Assembly (NCBI GenBank): GCA_025456425.1 | Contig: JALOKP010000024.1 | Span: 1 to 63,117, forward strand | From: Acidobacteriota bacterium | GTDB lineage: Bacteria > Acidobacteriota > Polarisedimenticolia > J045 | DNA length: 63,117 nucleotides | Direction of reading: 5' to 3' | Shown here: positions 60,634-63,117 of the stretch, one piece after another | How the letters are laid out: every line of letters begins with the position of its first letter | How positions within the stretch are numbered: position 1 is the first letter of the stretch | Notes under the pieces: generated by a model | What the model saw: only the letters and a program-made list of their open reading frames with translations | Told to the model about the DNA's origin: nothing | Databases searched by the model: none | Translations under genes and position numbers: made by a program

Positions 60634-61069
60634 TGTCGTCGTACCTCGAACACGCTGCGGAGGAGGCCGGCGAACGCGAGCTGAAGCATCATCGACCGGT
60701 GCGAGCGGGTCGCCACTGGATGAGAAGAGCAGGCGCCCGCCCGGCGCAGCGGGGCCCGCCCCAGGACGAGCCGGTCCCGCCTGCGGCTGCTGTGCCCCCT
60801 TGCTGCGGGCCGGTGAAGTCGGCCACGAGCGCCGTGGACAGGTCCGCTGATCCGGTAGGCGCAAGTCCTGCCCCGGGAAAGGCAAGGCGGACGGAGTCTC
60901 GGCGAGGGACAAGCGCCCGGCCTCGCTTCGAGACGGCCGGCCGGCCCGACCGAGTACGAACAAAGGGCGAAGATATCGTCCGGCGTTCACGAGTTTCCCG
61001 GCGGGGTCGGCTGGTAGTATGACCCCCGTCGCAAGGGTCCTTTCCCCGCACACTCGAACGAGGTGTCCC
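60634..61069 (+). other. Gene-free spacer before thiolase
   Basis: No gene, tRNA or riboswitch that I can support. A short palindromic stretch around 60813-60838 (GGCCACGAGCGCC region) was seen but nothing convincing. The thiolase ribosome site (GAGGTG) is at its 3' end. Confidence 0.4.
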
Positions 61070-62251
61070 ATGTCCGGTCGCGAAGTGGTCATCGTGGGTG
61101 CCGCCAGGACGCCGATCGGCTCGTTCCTCGGTTCCCTCGCCGCCGTCCCCGCCCCGCGCCTGGGCGCCATCGCGATCAAGGCCGCGCTCGAGCGCGCCGG
61201 CGTGGCCCCCGCCGAGGTCGACGAAGTGATCCTGGGGAACGTGCTGCAGGCCGGCGTGGGGCAGGCCCCCGCGCGGCAGGCCGCGCTGTTCGCGGGCCTG
61301 CCCGAGGCCACGCCGTGCTGGACGATGCACAAGGTCTGCGGCTCCGGCCTCAAGGCCGTGATCAGCGGCGCGCAGGCGATCGCGCTGGGCGACGCCGAAG
61401 TCGTCGTCGCCGGCGGGATGGAGTCGATGTCGAACGCGCCGCACTACCTGCGCACCGGGCGCGGCGGCACCAAGATGGGCCCGATCACGCTGGTCGACGG
61501 GATGGTCCTCGACGGCCTGACCGACGCCTACGACGGGCGGCACATGGGCGAGTGGGCCGAGGACACCGCCACCGCGCGCGGCATCACGCGCGAGATGCAG
61601 GACGCCTTCGCGCTGGAGTCGACGCGGCGCGCGATCGAGGCCCAGAAGAACGGCCTGTTCGCCGCTGAGATCGTGCCGGTCGAGATCGAGGGGAGGAAGG
61701 GCGAAAAGACGGTCGTGACCGAGGACGAGGGGCCGAAGGCCGCCAAGCCGGACAAGGTCCCGACGCTCAAGCCGGTCTTCAGGAAGGACGGCACGATCAC
61801 GGCCGCCAACGCCTCGAGCATCAACGACGGCGCGGCGGCGCTGGTGCTGATGAGCGCCGAGCGGGCCCAGGCCGAAGGGAAGACCGTGCTGGCGACGATC
61901 ACCGCCTGGGGCGGTGCGGCGCGCAAGCCGGGCGAGTTCACGATCGCCCCCGCCGACGCGATCCACCGGGCGCTGGAGCGCGCCCAGCTGCAGGTCGGCG
62001 ACGTCGACCTGTGGGAGATCAACGAGGCGTTCTCGGTCGTCTCGATCGCCAACAACCAGCTGCTGGGACTGGATGGCAGCAACGTCAACGTCCGCGGCGG
62101 CGCGGTGACGCTGGGCCACCCGATCGGCGCCAGCGGCGCCCGGATCCTGGTGACGCTGCTCTACGCGATGAAGGACCTGGGGAAGAAGCACGGCGTCGCG
62201 TCGCTCTGCATCGGCGGCGGCGAGGCCGTGGCGATGGTCGTCGAGCGCTGA
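61070..62251 (+). CDS. Acetyl-CoA acetyltransferase (thiolase)
   Basis: Condenses or cleaves acetoacetyl-CoA. The 393-residue protein has all thiolase signatures: nucleophile Cys in [26 protein letters not shown], the His in [19 protein letters not shown] and the second Cys in [10 protein letters not shown]. It is of the biosynthetic/acetoacetyl-CoA type (AtoB/PhaA length). ATG 61070 with GAGGTG 5 nt upstream is chosen over ATG 61019. It leads into a CoA-transferase gene pair, so the cluster would use acetoacetate or other 3-oxoacids. Confidence 0.93.
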   Translation: MSGREVVIVGAARTPIGSFLGSLAAVPAPRLGAIAIKAALERAGVAPAEVDEVILGNVLQAGVGQAPARQAALFAGLPEATPCWTMHKVCGSGLKAVISGAQAIALGDAEVVVAGGMESMSNAPHYLRTGRGGTKMGPITLVDGMVLDGLTDAYDGRHMGEWAEDTATARGITREMQDAFALESTRRAIEAQKNGLFAAEIVPVEIEGRKGEKTVVTEDEGPKAAKPDKVPTLKPVFRKDGTITAANASSINDGAAALVLMSAERAQAEGKTVLATITAWGGAARKPGEFTIAPADAIHRALERAQLQVGDVDLWEINEAFSVVSIANNQLLGLDGSNVNVRGGAVTLGHPIGASGARILVTLLYAMKDLGKKHGVASLCIGGGEAVAMVVER

Positions 62252-62894
62252 AGTCGGCCGACGCGGCCATCGCTGACGTGAAGGACGGCGCGACGCTGGT
62301 CGTGGGCGGCTTCGGGTTGTGCGGCAACCCCGAGAACCTGATTGCCGCGCTGCACCGCAAGGGCGTGAAACAGTTGACGATCGTCTCCAACAACTGCGGG
62401 ACGACCGACCAGGGGTTGGGGATCCTGCTCGCCGCGCACCAGGTCCGCAAGATGGTCTCGAGCTACGTCGGTGAGAACAAGATCTTCGAGCAGCAGTACC
62501 TGTCGGGCGAGCTGGAGGTCGAGCTGGTCCCGCAGGGGACGCTGGCCGAGCGCTGCCGCGCCGGGGCCGCCAGGTCGCCAAGGGGAAGGAGACGCGCACG
62601 CTCGGCGGGCGCGACTACCTGCTGGAGCTGCCGATCCGCGGCGACTTCGCGCTGATCAAGGCCTGGAAGGCCGACGCCCTGGGGAACCTGGTCTTCCGCC
62701 GCACCGCGCGCAACTTCAACGGCTGCATGGCCGGGGCGGCGCCGGTCACGATCGCCGAGGTCGAGGAGATCGTGCCGGTCGGCGCGCTCGACCCCGACGC
62801 GATCCACGTGCCGTCGATCTACGTCCAGCGCCTGGTCCTGGGTAAGGACTACGTGAAGCCCATCGAGCGCCGCACCACGCGGCCGAGGTCGTGA
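62248..62894 (+). pseudogene. scoA: 3-oxoacid CoA-transferase subunit A, frameshifted
   Basis: Subunit A of a succinyl-CoA:3-oxoacid-type transferase. The first half is typical ([48 protein letters not shown]). Near 62570 about 15 residues (GIPAFYT...-like) are missing and the frame shifts. The second half continues in another frame ([40 protein letters not shown]) to the stop at 62892-62894. No ATG, GTG or TTG fits the expected N-terminus; a CTG at 62248 overlapping the thiolase stop, or GTG 62278, are the candidates. Confidence 0.82.
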
Positions 62895-62895
62895 G

Positions 62896-63117
62896 ATGCC
62901 GTTGACGCGCGAGCAGATCGCCCAGCGCGCGGCCCAGGAGCTGCGCGACGGGTTCTACGTCAACCTCGGGATCGGGATGCCGACGCTGGTCGCCAACTAC
63001 GTCCCGCCCGGCGTCGAAGTCGTGCTGCAGTCCGAGAACGGGATGCTGGGGCTCGGCCCCTACCCGTACGAGGACCAGGTCGACCCCGACCTGATCAACG
63101 CCGGCAAGGAGACCGTG
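62896..63117 (+). CDS. scoB: 3-oxoacid CoA-transferase subunit B, partial
   Basis: First 74 residues of subunit B; the gene runs off the window. ATG 62896 comes 1 nt after the scoA stop. The start ([20 protein letters not shown]), [15 protein letters not shown] and the active-site Glu in [14 protein letters not shown] are exactly as in ScoB/AtoA-type proteins. Expected total length is about 210-220 residues. Confidence 0.93.
   Translation, partial: MPLTREQIAQRAAQELRDGFYVNLGIGMPTLVANYVPPGVEVVLQSENGMLGLGPYPYEDQVDPDLINAGKETV

Noticed and set aside
60634-61069. Riboswitch or tRNA in the spacer before thiolase
   Set aside because: Only isolated short matches (for example GCCACTGG) were found; no complete conserved core or cloverleaf could be drawn.

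Overview
The window is GC-rich (about 70% by eye) and densely packed. It comes from a Gram-negative (diderm) bacterium: it encodes a complete RND efflux pump with an outer-membrane lipoprotein, a DcaP-like porin, lipoboxes and several exported enzymes. No rRNA, tRNA or CRISPR array was seen. Secreted FG-GAP and thrombospondin-3 repeat proteins, an RpoH-like sigma factor and GTG/TTG starts with 4-nt overlaps would fit Acidobacteriota (Thermoanaerobaculia-like) or a neighbouring phylum. That placement is a guess. The number of internally deleted genes suggests a draft or metagenome assembly.

Layout. 0-8.2 kb: SDR, membrane protein, an overlapping nudix / PD-(D/E)XK nuclease / RpoH-like sigma trio, an inverted-repeat spacer, then a run with a YciI-like protein, acetyltransferase, thioesterase, thiamine pyrophosphokinase and a shortened phospholipase D enzyme. 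8.2-11.3 kb (minus): potassium channel, VIT-like and SulP transporters. 11.6-18.6 kb (plus): acetate kinase, a conserved unknown protein, a GH63-type glucosidase and a GH13 enzyme. 18.8-20.3 kb: MltF-like lytic transglycosylase.

20.4-32.3 kb (minus) is the most coherent unit. A histidine kinase with an extracytoplasmic ligand-binding domain and two response regulators precede a porin, exported glutaminase, aspartase, a small exported protein, a DASS dicarboxylate transporter, an AspT-type exchanger and exported asparaginase. Together they would hydrolyse Asn and Gln outside the cytoplasm, import Asp, deaminate it to fumarate and exchange C4 acids.

32.4-42.8 kb: two polyphosphate kinase 2 enzymes of different classes flank an RND efflux operon, followed by glycogen phosphorylase. 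43-48 kb is an iron/peroxide region: a fasciclin, two-small-membrane-protein and ferritin-like operon, an SDR pseudogene, and a Fur-family regulator whose reading frame runs without a stop into an exported catalase-peroxidase (katG). The two promoters here share a TGTCTA motif, which suggests one regulon.

48-63 kb is untidy. It holds a DoxX-like protein, a DUF362 protein, a broken typA whose 3' end runs antisense through a DUF2442/DUF4160 pair, and an LTXXQ-type protein. A 3.9-kb, lower-GC pair of secreted-protein genes lies between two 98-bp perfect direct repeats, each copy being the 3' end of an acyl-CoA ligase gene. Next come a decayed transposase, an RHH-nucleotidyltransferase / HEPN pair behind a leaderless promoter, a thiolase, a frameshifted CoA-transferase A subunit and the start of subunit B.
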